Positions 1 to 7,906 of a stretch of DNA of 64,000 bases are shown one piece after another. Position 1 is the first letter of the stretch. Every line of letters starts with the position of its first letter. The translations under genes and the position numbers were made by a program. The notes beneath the pieces were generated by a model. That model was not told the origin of the DNA. It saw nothing but the letters and a program-made list of their open reading frames with translations, and ran no database searches. The DNA lies in assembly GCA_002338515.1 (NCBI GenBank), contig DDIL01000172.1, positions 5,374-69,373 on the forward strand. The letters run 5' to 3'. Source of the DNA: Glaciecola sp. UBA1851 (lineage in GTDB: Bacteria > Pseudomonadota > Gammaproteobacteria > Enterobacterales > Alteromonadaceae).

Positions 1-2971
1 TATAGCTATTGTTATTGCAGCTATTTTATTTGTAGAGCAACGAATTAATTCAACTATTGAACGGTCGATTGCAACTGATTTACAACAAAATATATCAACC
101 GCTGAAAATACTTTGCAAGCCAAGTTTGAGCAATTCCAACGTGATATTATTTTCTTATCATCATCAGCCTCGGTTAAAAATTTTATTAACTCTATCGACA
201 CCCCATCTGAAATCAATTCACAAAATCAGGATATAAGTCTTACTTTCGCATCGTTAATAGAACAAACGCCACAGTTTGACCAAATAAGAATACTATCAGC
301 CACAAATGGTGATGAGATTATAAGAGTTGAAAAGTTAGACAATCAAATAAGAGTTGTTCCAAAGGACGAACTCCAAAACAAAGGCGCTAGGCCCTATTTT
401 TTGAATGTTGTTAACTTTGAAAAAGGTGAACTTTTCGTCTCAGAGATTAATTTAAATAGAGAAAACGGTCTAATAGAAATACCATTTAAACCGACTGTTA
501 GAATTGCGGTGCCACTTTTTAACAATAACGATGAGAAAAAAGGCGTATTGGTAATCAATGTGAACGCTAATTTTCTACTAAATAACGTATTTCGTTCGAT
601 AGATGATAGATATTACCTGTATCTTTTAAATAAACAGTTAGGCTTCTTAATTCATCCTCATCGTCAAGCGTTTGAATTTGAGCAGGATCCTGAAGCTAAT
701 TGGGGAACTTTTTATAATTCCAACATTCAATTTCAAGACACATTAACCACGATAAAACCTGAATCTGCAGACGAATATAACTTTAAATACTTAGCTCACG
801 AATTAAAACTTCTTAAAAATGTAGATAATGTGTCTGAAAAAGCCGTTTCAGTTGGGATTCCACAAGTTATTTTAATAATAGGTACATCGCAAAAATTTAT
901 CGATTCCGAAGTAATGAATACACGGTTGAACGTATTTGGAATGACTTTAATTATCTCACTTATTGCCATAACCATTGTTGCGCTTTCACTCAGTGTTTTA
1001 AAACGAAGTTTAAAACTCAAACAGACACAATCTGAATACCAAGCCATAGTGGATAGTTCCTTCGACGCTATAATCAGTTTGAATTCAAAATTTATCATTA
1101 CGTCAATAAATGGTGCGGCTGAAAAGCTTTTTTCGATAAAGCACTACAATGCAATTGAGCAATCTATTGATAGTGTTTTTTGGTTTAATAGCCTAAAACT
1201 TTCAAGCGAAATAAAAGAATTAGAATTAACTGATTCAAAAGACCTCACAACTGAGTTTAAAAGGGACGGTGAACTTATTGTCATTGCAATTAGCATTAAC
1301 CCGCTTGGCTCAACAAACAATCAAATCTCTGGTTATTCCCTTATTATCAGAGACATTACGGTTGAAATATTAGCAAGACAGAGAATTGAACAAACAAATC
1401 AAGCATTAGAAATCCAAGTTAAAGAAAGAACCAAACAACTTGAGCAGGCTAAAAAAGAAGCTGAACATGCAAGCGTGGTGAAGAGTCAGTTCATATCAAA
1501 TGTAAGCCATGAAATGAGAACACCTCTAAATGGCATTCTTGGCACACTCGAATTAGTTAAGAAAGATGTATTGTCTGATGTTCAAAAAAACTACTTGTCT
1601 ATGACAGAAAGCAGTATTAATAATTTAAATACATTAATTAACGATATTCTAGATATATCAAAAATTGAAGCGGGCAAGATGCAATTAAATGTACAATCAT
1701 TTGATTTAATCAGTGAGATTGAAAGAATATCTCAACCCCATTCTATAAAAGCATATAAAAAAGGCTTAGAGTTCAAACTCGATTTGTCGAATTTAGTCCC
1801 CGTATTTGTATTAGGTGATAAAAATAGAGTAAACCAAATTATCAATAACCTTATATCAAATGCAATAAAGTTTACCACTGTAGGAAAAGTTGAGGTTAAA
1901 GCATTAGGGTCTATAGTTGATGGCAAGGTCAAATTAGCATTTGTGGTTACTGATACTGGTATAGGAATAGACAAATCAAGCATAACCAATTTGTTCAATT
2001 CTTTTAATCAAGCCAATGCTGAGGTCAGCTCAAAATATGGTGGGACAGGCTTAGGATTATCAATCAGTAAACAATTATGCAGCCTAATGGGAGGTAGTAT
2101 TTCAGTCGCGTCAGAGGTTGGCGAAGGCTCTGTGTTTAAGTTTGAAATAGAATTAGAGCTTGATAAAAGACAGTATAACTTTTTCGATCATCTTCTAAGT
2201 CAGAATATTGGTATTTGTTTTAAAGATAGGAATGTTTCGTACACTATATTAGAAGCACTTCATATGATTGGCGCTTCAGCAACGTTTGTAAATGTGAGTA
2301 CCAGTGAAAAACACTACGATGTGCTTTTATTTGATTCGCTTGAGTCAATAGAGAATGAATATCAAGGTCTAGTAGAAAACTGTAAACACCCCATTCTATT
2401 AATCAACCCCAATGAAATAGAAGCCCATAGAAACATATTTGTAAAACAGCAATTATTACCCTTCTCATTAAGTGGATTGCTTGAAATAGTTGTCAGTGAC
2501 GAATCTAATATCAGAAATTTAGAGCAATTAGGAAGTAAAGCTAAGGTTAATTTAAAGGGTGTTAAACAAAATTTCAACATTGCAAATAGCGTCCTAATTG
2601 TTGATGACAACGATATCAATATTACTATTTTAAAAGGAATGTTAGAGGAAGTAGTCGATACAATTTTTTCTGCTAAAAATGGCTTAGAAGCAATAGAAAT
2701 TATAAAAAAATCTTCTGGAACATCGAAACAATTCGAATTGATTTTGATGGATTGTAACATGCCAATAATGGATGGAATTGAATGTACAAAGGAAATAAGA
2801 GCAGGAGTAGCAGGTAAGAACATGATCGATATTCCAATAATTGCAATAACTGCCGATGCGATGATAGGAGATAAAGAGCTGTGTTTGGAAGTTGGTATGA
2901 CCGGCTATATATCCAAGCCAATTAGATTTGAAAAACTAGTTGAAGTGGTAAAAAGGGTATTAGAAAAGTGA
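1..2971 (+). CDS. Hybrid sensor histidine kinase/response regulator, 5' end outside window
   Basis: Membrane hybrid kinase that autophosphorylates on histidine and passes phosphate to its own receiver. The frame is open to the window edge (first full codon at 2) and begins inside a hydrophobic helix, so the TTG at 113 is internal and the gene is truncated. Order of domains: end of TM1, extracytoplasmic Cache-like sensor, TM2 near 920-1005, PAS (about 1030-1370), short coiled coil, HisKA with SHEMRTPLNG (His codon at 1508), HATPase with N box NQIINNLISNAIKF, DTGIGI and GGTGLGLSI, a linker of about 130 residues, then a receiver with phospho-acceptor Asp codon at 2750 (LMDCNMP) and Lys in SKPI. 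No HPt domain or partner regulator is visible here. The ligand is unknown. Confidence 0.93.
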   Translation, partial: IAIVIAAILFVEQRINSTIERSIATDLQQNISTAENTLQAKFEQFQRDIIFLSSSASVKNFINSIDTPSEINSQNQDISLTFASLIEQTPQFDQIRILSATNGDEIIRVEKLDNQIRVVPKDELQNKGARPYFLNVVNFEKGELFVSEINLNRENGLIEIPFKPTVRIAVPLFNNNDEKKGVLVINVNANFLLNNVFRSIDDRYYLYLLNKQLGFLIHPHRQAFEFEQDPEANWGTFYNSNIQFQDTLTTIKPESADEYNFKYLAHELKLLKNVDNVSEKAVSVGIPQVILIIGTSQKFIDSEVMNTRLNVFGMTLIISLIAITIVALSLSVLKRSLKLKQTQSEYQAIVDSSFDAIISLNSKFIITSINGAAEKLFSIKHYNAIEQSIDSVFWFNSLKLSSEIKELELTDSKDLTTEFKRDGELIVIAISINPLGSTNNQISGYSLIIRDITVEILARQRIEQTNQALEIQVKERTKQLEQAKKEAEHASVVKSQFISNVSHEMRTPLNGILGTLELVKKDVLSDVQKNYLSMTESSINNLNTLINDILDISKIEAGKMQLNVQSFDLISEIERISQPHSIKAYKKGLEFKLDLSNLVPVFVLGDKNRVNQIINNLISNAIKFTTVGKVEVKALGSIVDGKVKLAFVVTDTGIGIDKSSITNLFNSFNQANAEVSSKYGGTGLGLSISKQLCSLMGGSISVASEVGEGSVFKFEIELELDKRQYNFFDHLLSQNIGICFKDRNVSYTILEALHMIGASATFVNVSTSEKHYDVLLFDSLESIENEYQGLVENCKHPILLINPNEIEAHRNIFVKQQLLPFSLSGLLEIVVSDESNIRNLEQLGSKAKVNLKGVKQNFNIANSVLIVDDNDINITILKGMLEEVVDTIFSAKNGLEAIEIIKKSSGTSKQFELILMDCNMPIMDGIECTKEIRAGVAGKNMIDIPIIAITADAMIGDKELCLEVGMTGYISKPIRFEKLVEVVKRVLEK

Positions 2972-3024
2972 ATGAATAGGGGTTGTATAAAGAGTTTTGA
3001 GCCTGTGACTATTTAAAACAAGTT

Positions 3025-3059
3025 CAAAGCATATCCTTCAATAAACCAGATATGCTTTG
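3025..3059. terminator. Inverted repeat between convergent genes, possible bidirectional terminator
   Basis: Perfect 11-bp stem (3025-3035 with 3049-3059) and a 13-nt loop, lying between the hybrid kinase stop (2971) and the stop of the convergent small gene (3077). There is no strong U-tract on either strand, so terminator activity is an inference from position. Confidence 0.5.
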
Positions 3060-3076
3060 GTTGTAAAAACATATGA

Positions 3077-3373
3077 TTACTCTGCTTTTTCAGATTTAGA
3101 CTCTTCGCTTACTTTAACAGAAGCTAAGTCAATTATTTTCACATGCCCTTTCGGAGCATCATCATTACCCACGCTTAAGTTATGAATATTAGTCAATACT
3201 GATTTCTGAATGTTCAGCTCAATACTGTTACTTGCTTGCATTACTGTAGATTTTACAACTTCTGAAACAAGTAAATTTAGTGAAGAGTTTGATTCGGATT
3301 CTGATGCTACTGCAGTAGTTAGAGCGCAAGCAGACATTAAAATTGCAGTTGAGATTTTTGTAAAAGATTTCAT
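3077..3373 (-). CDS. Small exported protein of unknown function (paralogue of 5188-5523)
   Basis: 98 residues with a clear Sec signal peptide (MKSFTKISTAILMSACALTTAVAS, probably cut after AVAS), then an acidic, Ser/Asn/Val-rich polypeptide with no cysteine in the mature part. No known domain recognised. The segment after the signal aligns without gaps to the protein at 5188-5523, on the other side of dusA: 14 of 37 positions identical by eye, including an ASN.I core. Both end in a highly charged Ser/Glu tail. A small exported or envelope protein family is the safest description; function unknown. Confidence 0.65.
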   Translation of the reverse strand: MKSFTKISTAILMSACALTTAVASESESNSSLNLLVSEVVKSTVMQASNSIELNIQKSVLTNIHNLSVGNDDAPKGHVKIIDLASVKVSEESKSEKAE

Positions 3374-3722
3374 GATATTTCCTATTTATTTGATTAAAGA
3401 TTAACTGGTTTGCTTACGTCTTCCAAACCTTGAACATCAATTCATGCTCATACTCACCTCTTAGCGAACTATGTGCCAATCTTAAAAATATGAAAATATA
3501 CTTATAATATTCAATTGCTTATGGAGAATTATTGCGTATTTTAAAATTTTAACCAGTAGAGAAATTTATTAAAGTGGTTTATTTGACTACTACAGTTGAC
3601 ATTTTTGACCATGTTTTCGCGTTTTTTTCAATAACGATTGCAAAGTAGTAATATAGCGTTAATTTCTTAAAGAAATATTTTAATGAGAACATTTTCATAG
3701 TCACATAATTGTGAGGTTAATA

Positions 3723-3779
3723 ATGAAATGGCTAACGCATATTTTTGACTTCATCCTTAGGCACTTTTATTGTATCTAA
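3723..3779 (+). CDS. Candidate 18-residue peptide, doubtful
   Basis: ATG at 3723 is preceded by GAGG six bases upstream, a better ribosome site than that of many real genes here. It opens an 18-codon frame (MKWLTHIFDFILRHFYCI) that is amphipathic and aromatic. Nothing else supports translation; in A+T-rich sequence such frames arise by chance. Confidence 0.2.
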   Translation: MKWLTHIFDFILRHFYCI

Positions 3780-3901
3780 AATCTAAGTGGCATAAAAATA
3801 ATGTAAATTGTTTCTGAATTAATAATCCATCGTCATAAACATATAACTCTACTTAAGCGTAACCTTTAGCATTAAACTATTTAATTAATATCAGCTCAAT
3901 G

Positions 3902-3907
3902 TATAAT
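3902..3907 (+). promoter_or_regulatory. Possible -10 box of dusA
   Basis: Perfect TATAAT hexamer 52 bp upstream of the dusA start codon. No convincing -35 hexamer at 16-18 bp spacing, so this is weak. Confidence 0.3.
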
Positions 3908-3959
3908 CCGCGTTTCTAAATCAGCTCACATAATCGTAGTAAGGTAGAAAGGTTTTCTG

Positions 3960-4985
3960 ATGTACTTGTCCACAATCAATCATAAATTTTCAGTTGCCCC
4001 CATGCTTGATTGGACAGACCGTCATTGCCGTTATTTTTTGCGACTGCTATCAAAACACACTGTTTTGTATACAGAAATGGTTACCACTGGCGCAATCATA
4101 TACGGAAAGGGGGATTATTTAAGCTTTAATAAACAAGAACATCCCATAGTACTTCAATTAGGCGGAAGTGAACCTCAAGATATGGCTAAATGCGCACAAC
4201 AAGCGCAGGCTCTTGGTTACGATGAAATTAACATTAATGTAGGTTGTCCTTCTGACAGAGTAAAAAATGGCAGTTTTGGAGCTTGTTTGATGGCTTCACC
4301 AAACATCGTATCTAATTGTATAGAACAAATGCGACGCGAAGTTGATATTCCAGTTACCGTAAAATGCCGAATTGGTATTGATGAGATGGATGAGGATAAA
4401 GATCTGACTTTATTTGTTGATGAAGTCGCTAGTTCTGGGTGTGAACACTTTATTATCCATGCACGAAAAGCTTGGCTGCAAGGCTTAAGCCCGAAACAAA
4501 ATAGAGATATACCACCACTTAATTACGACAGAGTTTATCGCCTCAAACAGTCTAACCCAAACTTACAAATATCAATAAATGGCGGAATTGATAGCTTAAA
4601 ACAGGCAACAGAGCATTTAGAATATGTAGATGGCGTTATGATGGGCAGAGAAGTCTACTCTAACCCCTTCATTCTATCCATGGTTGACAAAACAATATTT
4701 GAAGACAAATTTTGTGAGACGGCGGATAGAGAATCAATTGTAAATCATATGACTATATACATTGAAAACGAGGTAAAACATGGAGCAAGAGTTTGGCATA
4801 TTGCCAGACATATGTTGGGGTTATTTCAAGGACAGCCAGGAGGTAGAATTTGGCGTAGATATTTGAGTCAGAACGGCACAGGTAAAAATAACGATCCTAA
4901 ATTATTATTGGCTGCATATGATGAAGTACTAAAAGCACAACATAAAGTATATAGTGATAAACTAAAATTTAGTCAAAAAGGCTAA
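3960..4985 (+). CDS. dusA: tRNA-dihydrouridine(20/20a) synthase DusA
   Basis: FMN-dependent enzyme that reduces U20/U20a in the D-loop of tRNA using NADPH. 341 residues, normal for DusA. The N-terminal TIM barrel starts with SVAPMLDWTDRHCRYF; the catalytic Cys is in NVGCPSDRV near residue 95; SINGGI and GVMMGRE are the FMN phosphate-binding loops. The C-terminal helical tRNA-binding part includes HMLGLFQGQPGGRIWRR, typical of DusA rather than DusB or DusC. The start is preceded by an AGAAAGG ribosome site. Transcribed alone, between two small exported-protein genes on opposite strands. Confidence 0.97.
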   Translation: MYLSTINHKFSVAPMLDWTDRHCRYFLRLLSKHTVLYTEMVTTGAIIYGKGDYLSFNKQEHPIVLQLGGSEPQDMAKCAQQAQALGYDEININVGCPSDRVKNGSFGACLMASPNIVSNCIEQMRREVDIPVTVKCRIGIDEMDEDKDLTLFVDEVASSGCEHFIIHARKAWLQGLSPKQNRDIPPLNYDRVYRLKQSNPNLQISINGGIDSLKQATEHLEYVDGVMMGREVYSNPFILSMVDKTIFEDKFCETADRESIVNHMTIYIENEVKHGARVWHIARHMLGLFQGQPGGRIWRRYLSQNGTGKNNDPKLLLAAYDEVLKAQHKVYSDKLKFSQKG

Positions 4986-5187
4986 ACCACTTAGTTAAAA
5001 TAGCCATTCCATTTCACCAATTTCAATCATCTCTAATCCCATTCGAACAATAATTATCATAAATTACTGATATTAATAGTTTTATTCTTGTTTTGAAAAA
5101 ACTGGCATAACTTTAGCTAAGTTTATTGTGTAAACGATAAAAGCCCAAACGCTTTTAGTAAATTTAAACACATTAAGGAACAACATT

Positions 5188-5523
5188 ATGAACTTCACAA
5201 AAAAAATCGCCATCTTAGTACTCGTATCTTCAAGCGTTTTGTCGACTCAAGCTTTTGCACAAACTCAGTCTAGCGAGACTAAAAATGCACTTGAAAGAAT
5301 TGTAAGTACATTTGTTTCAAATGCTGTAGCGACTGCATCTAATGAGATAGATATACAGTTAGAAAAAATTACACTGACTGCAAGTAACGTTATAAGTGTT
5401 GAACCTACTTCAAACATAACCACAAAAGTATTAATCACAGATGTAACTGAGGCAACTAGTGAGTTAATTGAACAAGATAATAATTCAGACAAAGCAAACC
5501 AATCTGAAGAAAGTAACGACTAA
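5188..5523 (+). CDS. Small exported protein of unknown function (paralogue of 3077-3373)
   Basis: 111 residues, ATG preceded by TTAAGGAACA. Sec signal peptide ending STQAFA with cleavage before QTQSS. The mature part is short, free of cysteine and aromatic-poor, with a Val/Ala/Ser-rich core (IVSTFVSNAVATASNEIDI) followed by a Thr/Ile-rich stretch and an acidic Asn/Ser tail. The core matches the 98-residue protein encoded leftward at 3077-3373. Alternating residues in the core could form beta strands or an amphipathic surface. First of a run of small envelope genes leading to the PspC-domain protein. Function unknown. Confidence 0.7.
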   Translation: MNFTKKIAILVLVSSSVLSTQAFAQTQSSETKNALERIVSTFVSNAVATASNEIDIQLEKITLTASNVISVEPTSNITTKVLITDVTEATSELIEQDNNSDKANQSEESND

Positions 5524-5566
5524 TTAGAAGTACAAGCAACGAATTGTAATTAAAAGGAATAATACG

Positions 5567-5686
5567 ATGTTGGCACAAATAAATCTTTTAAGTTTAGTTT
5601 TGTCACCAGTTTTATTTTATTTAGGGGGCACATTAGTATTTTTTTTACTAAGTCACTTCAAATTAATCAAAGCTGGATTTAAGTAA
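5567..5686 (+). CDS. 39-residue single-pass membrane peptide
   Basis: ATG at 5567 with AAAAGGAAT just upstream, nearly the same leader as the next gene (AAAAAGGAAT before 5723). Encodes 39 residues: short N-terminus, one or two tightly packed hydrophobic stretches broken by Pro14 and Gly20-Gly21, and a basic C-terminal end (SHFKLIKAGFK). Sits 43 bp after the exported protein at 5188 and 36 bp before the PspC-domain gene, so probably co-transcribed. No family recognised. The repeated ribosome site and membrane character support it being real. Confidence 0.6.
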   Translation: MLAQINLLSLVLSPVLFYLGGTLVFFLLSHFKLIKAGFK

Positions 5687-5722
5687 CGCATAATAATCTT
5701 ACCGTTAAAAAGGAATAGTAAA

Positions 5723-5932
5723 ATGAAGACTGTATTTAATAACTCCCGCTTTTATAGAGATCCGATAGGTGCAAAAATTTCGGGGGTTTGCTCAGGTATA
5801 GCGAAACATTTCGATATTAACGCATGGGTAGTAAGAGGCGTGGCAATAACAGCATTTTTAATGTTTCCAATGGCAATTGGATTAGCCTATGTTCTTGCGA
5901 TAATACTGCTTAAATATCGTTATACTCGATAA
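5723..5932 (+). CDS. PspC-domain small membrane protein
   Basis: 69 residues, essentially a bare PspC domain: DPIGAKISGVCSGIAKHFDINAWVVRGV, then a transmembrane stretch of about 25 residues and a basic end (LLKYRYTR). PspC domains act at the inner membrane in envelope-stress sensing. The classical PspC is longer (about 120 residues) and part of pspABC; no pspA or pspB is present here, so this is a stand-alone PspC-like protein, not assigned the pspC symbol. ATG is preceded by AAAAAGGAATAGTAAA. Probably co-transcribed with the 39-residue peptide. Confidence 0.85.
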   Translation: MKTVFNNSRFYRDPIGAKISGVCSGIAKHFDINAWVVRGVAITAFLMFPMAIGLAYVLAIILLKYRYTR

Positions 5933-6041
5933 ACTTTTATACTTATATTGATGTTTTTCATAAATTTAAATGACGGTAGATTAAAATCCGATCATACTAA
6001 TGTATACTAAAGACCTCATCGGTTAGCTATTAAGGACAACA

Positions 6042-7034
6042 ATGAGCAATATTTTTACCACAAAAACTATTAGTGCTTTTTTCGGAGCCATTGTTTTATT
6101 AATTTGTATCGTTGGTTTTTGGTGGAGTTTTGAACCAAGCACATTTAATGTTAACGAACGAGCAAATGCTGTAGCAGAAACAAATAACCAACAGGTTGTG
6201 CCAGGCTATACAACTGCGCACACATTAATTGAGGTTGTTGATACTATGCTCAATAAATCTGGTGGTTATTTAACAAATGATATAACGCCGCCTGGCGTAT
6301 TATTAGATAACATACCAAGCTGGGAATTTGGCGTGTTGGAGATGAGTCGCGATTTAGCATTAGCTATGCGTAAAGATTTTAGCAGAGCGCAGTCCCAATC
6401 AGTCAGTAATCAGCCCTTAGCGAAAGCTCAACCAAATCTTAATTTTGATAATAGTCGCTGGATCCTGCCGTCTAGCGAAGGACAATATAAAGACGCGCTT
6501 AAAGCATTAAAAGAATATAGAGACAACCTAGGTAACCGTGAAATAACAGATAATCAATTTTATACAAGAGCTGATAATTTAAGAGAATATTTAAAACAGG
6601 TTGAAAAACGCCTTGGTAGCCTATCTCAGCGTTTAAGTGCCAGCGTTGGTACTGATGTGATAAATACAAACTTGGCTGGCGATACAAATGCGTCTAATTC
6701 TGCCCCCGAATCTCGAGTATTAGTAAATAAAACTGGATGGTTTGAGTTAGACAATGTATTTTATGAGGCTCGCGGTTCTAGTTGGGCATTACTTCATTTC
6801 CTCAAAGCTATAGAAACTGATTTTGCTAATGTCTTAAACAAAAAGAATGCGACTGTTAGTTTGCAGCAAATTATTAGAGAGTTAGAAGGCACGCAGGAAT
6901 CTGTATTCAGTCCAGTAATATTAAATGGCAGTGGATTTGGCCTTCTTGCTAATCACTCACTCGTAATGGCAAACTATATTTCTCGTGCTAATGCAGCACT
7001 AATTGAACTTTCAGAGTTACTTAATCAAGGTTAA
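6042..7034 (+). CDS. DUF2333 family inner-membrane-anchored protein
   Basis: 330 residues. One N-terminal transmembrane segment (about residues 12-30) followed by a periplasmic or soluble domain with hallmarks of DUF2333: GGYLTNDITPPGVLLDNIPSWEFGVL, a coiled-coil-like middle with Leu/Arg heptads (YLKQVEKRLGSLSQRL), GSSWALLHFLKAIE and SGFGLLANHSLVMANYISRANAAL. The family is common in marine gammaproteobacteria; its biochemical role is not established. ATG follows TAAGGACAACA. Only 3 bp separate it from the outer-membrane barrel gene, so the two form an operon and probably work together in the envelope. Confidence 0.85.
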   Translation: MSNIFTTKTISAFFGAIVLLICIVGFWWSFEPSTFNVNERANAVAETNNQQVVPGYTTAHTLIEVVDTMLNKSGGYLTNDITPPGVLLDNIPSWEFGVLEMSRDLALAMRKDFSRAQSQSVSNQPLAKAQPNLNFDNSRWILPSSEGQYKDALKALKEYRDNLGNREITDNQFYTRADNLREYLKQVEKRLGSLSQRLSASVGTDVINTNLAGDTNASNSAPESRVLVNKTGWFELDNVFYEARGSSWALLHFLKAIETDFANVLNKKNATVSLQQIIRELEGTQESVFSPVILNGSGFGLLANHSLVMANYISRANAALIELSELLNQG

Positions 7035-7037
7035 CCT

Positions 7038-7802
7038 ATGAAATTAACACACAAACACACTTCCACAGCAGTAATTGGATTAACATTTTTATTTGCCGGT
7101 CACGCGAATGCTGACACGCTTTTAGGCGGATACATTGGCGCCCAAAGCTGGCAAATGTCTGCTGATGGTGGATTCTCTCAAAATGAAAATCTTGTAGATT
7201 TCGAATTTGAAGATGAAAATCAAGTCAATTTTTATGCAGCGTTAGAGCATCCTATCCCTTTAGTACCTAATATAAAAATTGCTCGTACAACTATGGATAC
7301 ATCAGGTACAACAACCCTTACGGGATCATTCGAGTTTGGCGGCGAGGTATACATTGCAGACTCAGACCTAACTACTCAGATAGAATTAACTGCTACAGAT
7401 TACACACTATATTACGAAATTTTAGATAACGATGTAGTATCAATAGATATAGGTATTACTGGGAAACAAATAGACGGCGATATTATGGTTCAGTCTGATG
7501 ATGGTGATGCGAGCCAAGAAAACATCAGTGCGATTATACCAATGGGCTACGCTAAAGTTGCTATCGGCTTGCCATTAACAGGTTTAGGTATTTATGCAGA
7601 AGGCGCAGCTTTAGCAATAGATGATGATTCATTTACTGATTATCAAATTGCTTTAACCTATAGTTTTGTAGAAAGTTTAGCACTAGATTTAACTCTTCAA
7701 GCTGGTTATCGTTCTACTGAATTAGATATCAACGATGTAGACGATGTATATGCTGATTTGCAGTTTGATGGGGTATTTTTAGGTCTTGAATTCGATTTCT
7801 AA
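7038..7802 (+). CDS. TIGR04219-type outer membrane beta-barrel protein
   Basis: 254 residues with a signal peptide ending HANA, cleaved before DTLLGGYIGAQSW. The mature part alternates hydrophobic and polar residues and ends in the aromatic-terminated strand FLGLEFDF, a BAM insertion signal. The start GGYIGAQSW and repeated pattern of short strands with acidic loops match the TIGR04219 family of small beta-barrels. The cargo or role is not known. Directly follows the DUF2333 gene (3-bp gap) and is ended by the hairpin at 7860-7906. Confidence 0.87.
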   Translation: MKLTHKHTSTAVIGLTFLFAGHANADTLLGGYIGAQSWQMSADGGFSQNENLVDFEFEDENQVNFYAALEHPIPLVPNIKIARTTMDTSGTTTLTGSFEFGGEVYIADSDLTTQIELTATDYTLYYEILDNDVVSIDIGITGKQIDGDIMVQSDDGDASQENISAIIPMGYAKVAIGLPLTGLGIYAEGAALAIDDDSFTDYQIALTYSFVESLALDLTLQAGYRSTELDINDVDDVYADLQFDGVFLGLEFDF

Positions 7803-7859
7803 ATTTATTTCAGTCCAAAAGAGAATAAAAAATTATTTTTAATTCTTTCAAGTTATCAG

Positions 7860-7906
7860 AAAAAACCGCTATTCTCTCTTTACTAAATTGAAATAGCGGT
7901 TTTTTT
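7860..7906 (+). terminator. Rho-independent terminator abutting the cysJ start codon
   Basis: 14-bp perfect stem, 7860-7873 pairing with 7892-7905, loop 18 nt, GC core CCGCTATT/AATAGCGG and a run of seven T ending at 7906. It fits as the terminator of the DUF2333-barrel operon, but the T-run ends exactly at the cysJ ATG (7907), so the hairpin also occupies the place where the cysJ ribosome site should be. Confidence 0.85.

Larger units (their letters stand above)
3374..3959. other. 586-bp A+T-rich intergenic region upstream of dusA
   Basis: Holds the promoter side of both the leftward small gene and dusA. A TATAAT -10 hexamer lies at 3902-3907, 52 bp before the dusA start, but with no good -35. 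A very short reading frame (3723-3779) with a GAGG ribosome site is described separately. No repeat, RNA gene or longer frame is seen. Confidence 0.5.

Noticed and set aside
5040..5066. Fur-box-like AATAATTATCATAA
   Set aside because: Too few matches to a 19-bp Fur box, and the neighbouring genes have no iron link.
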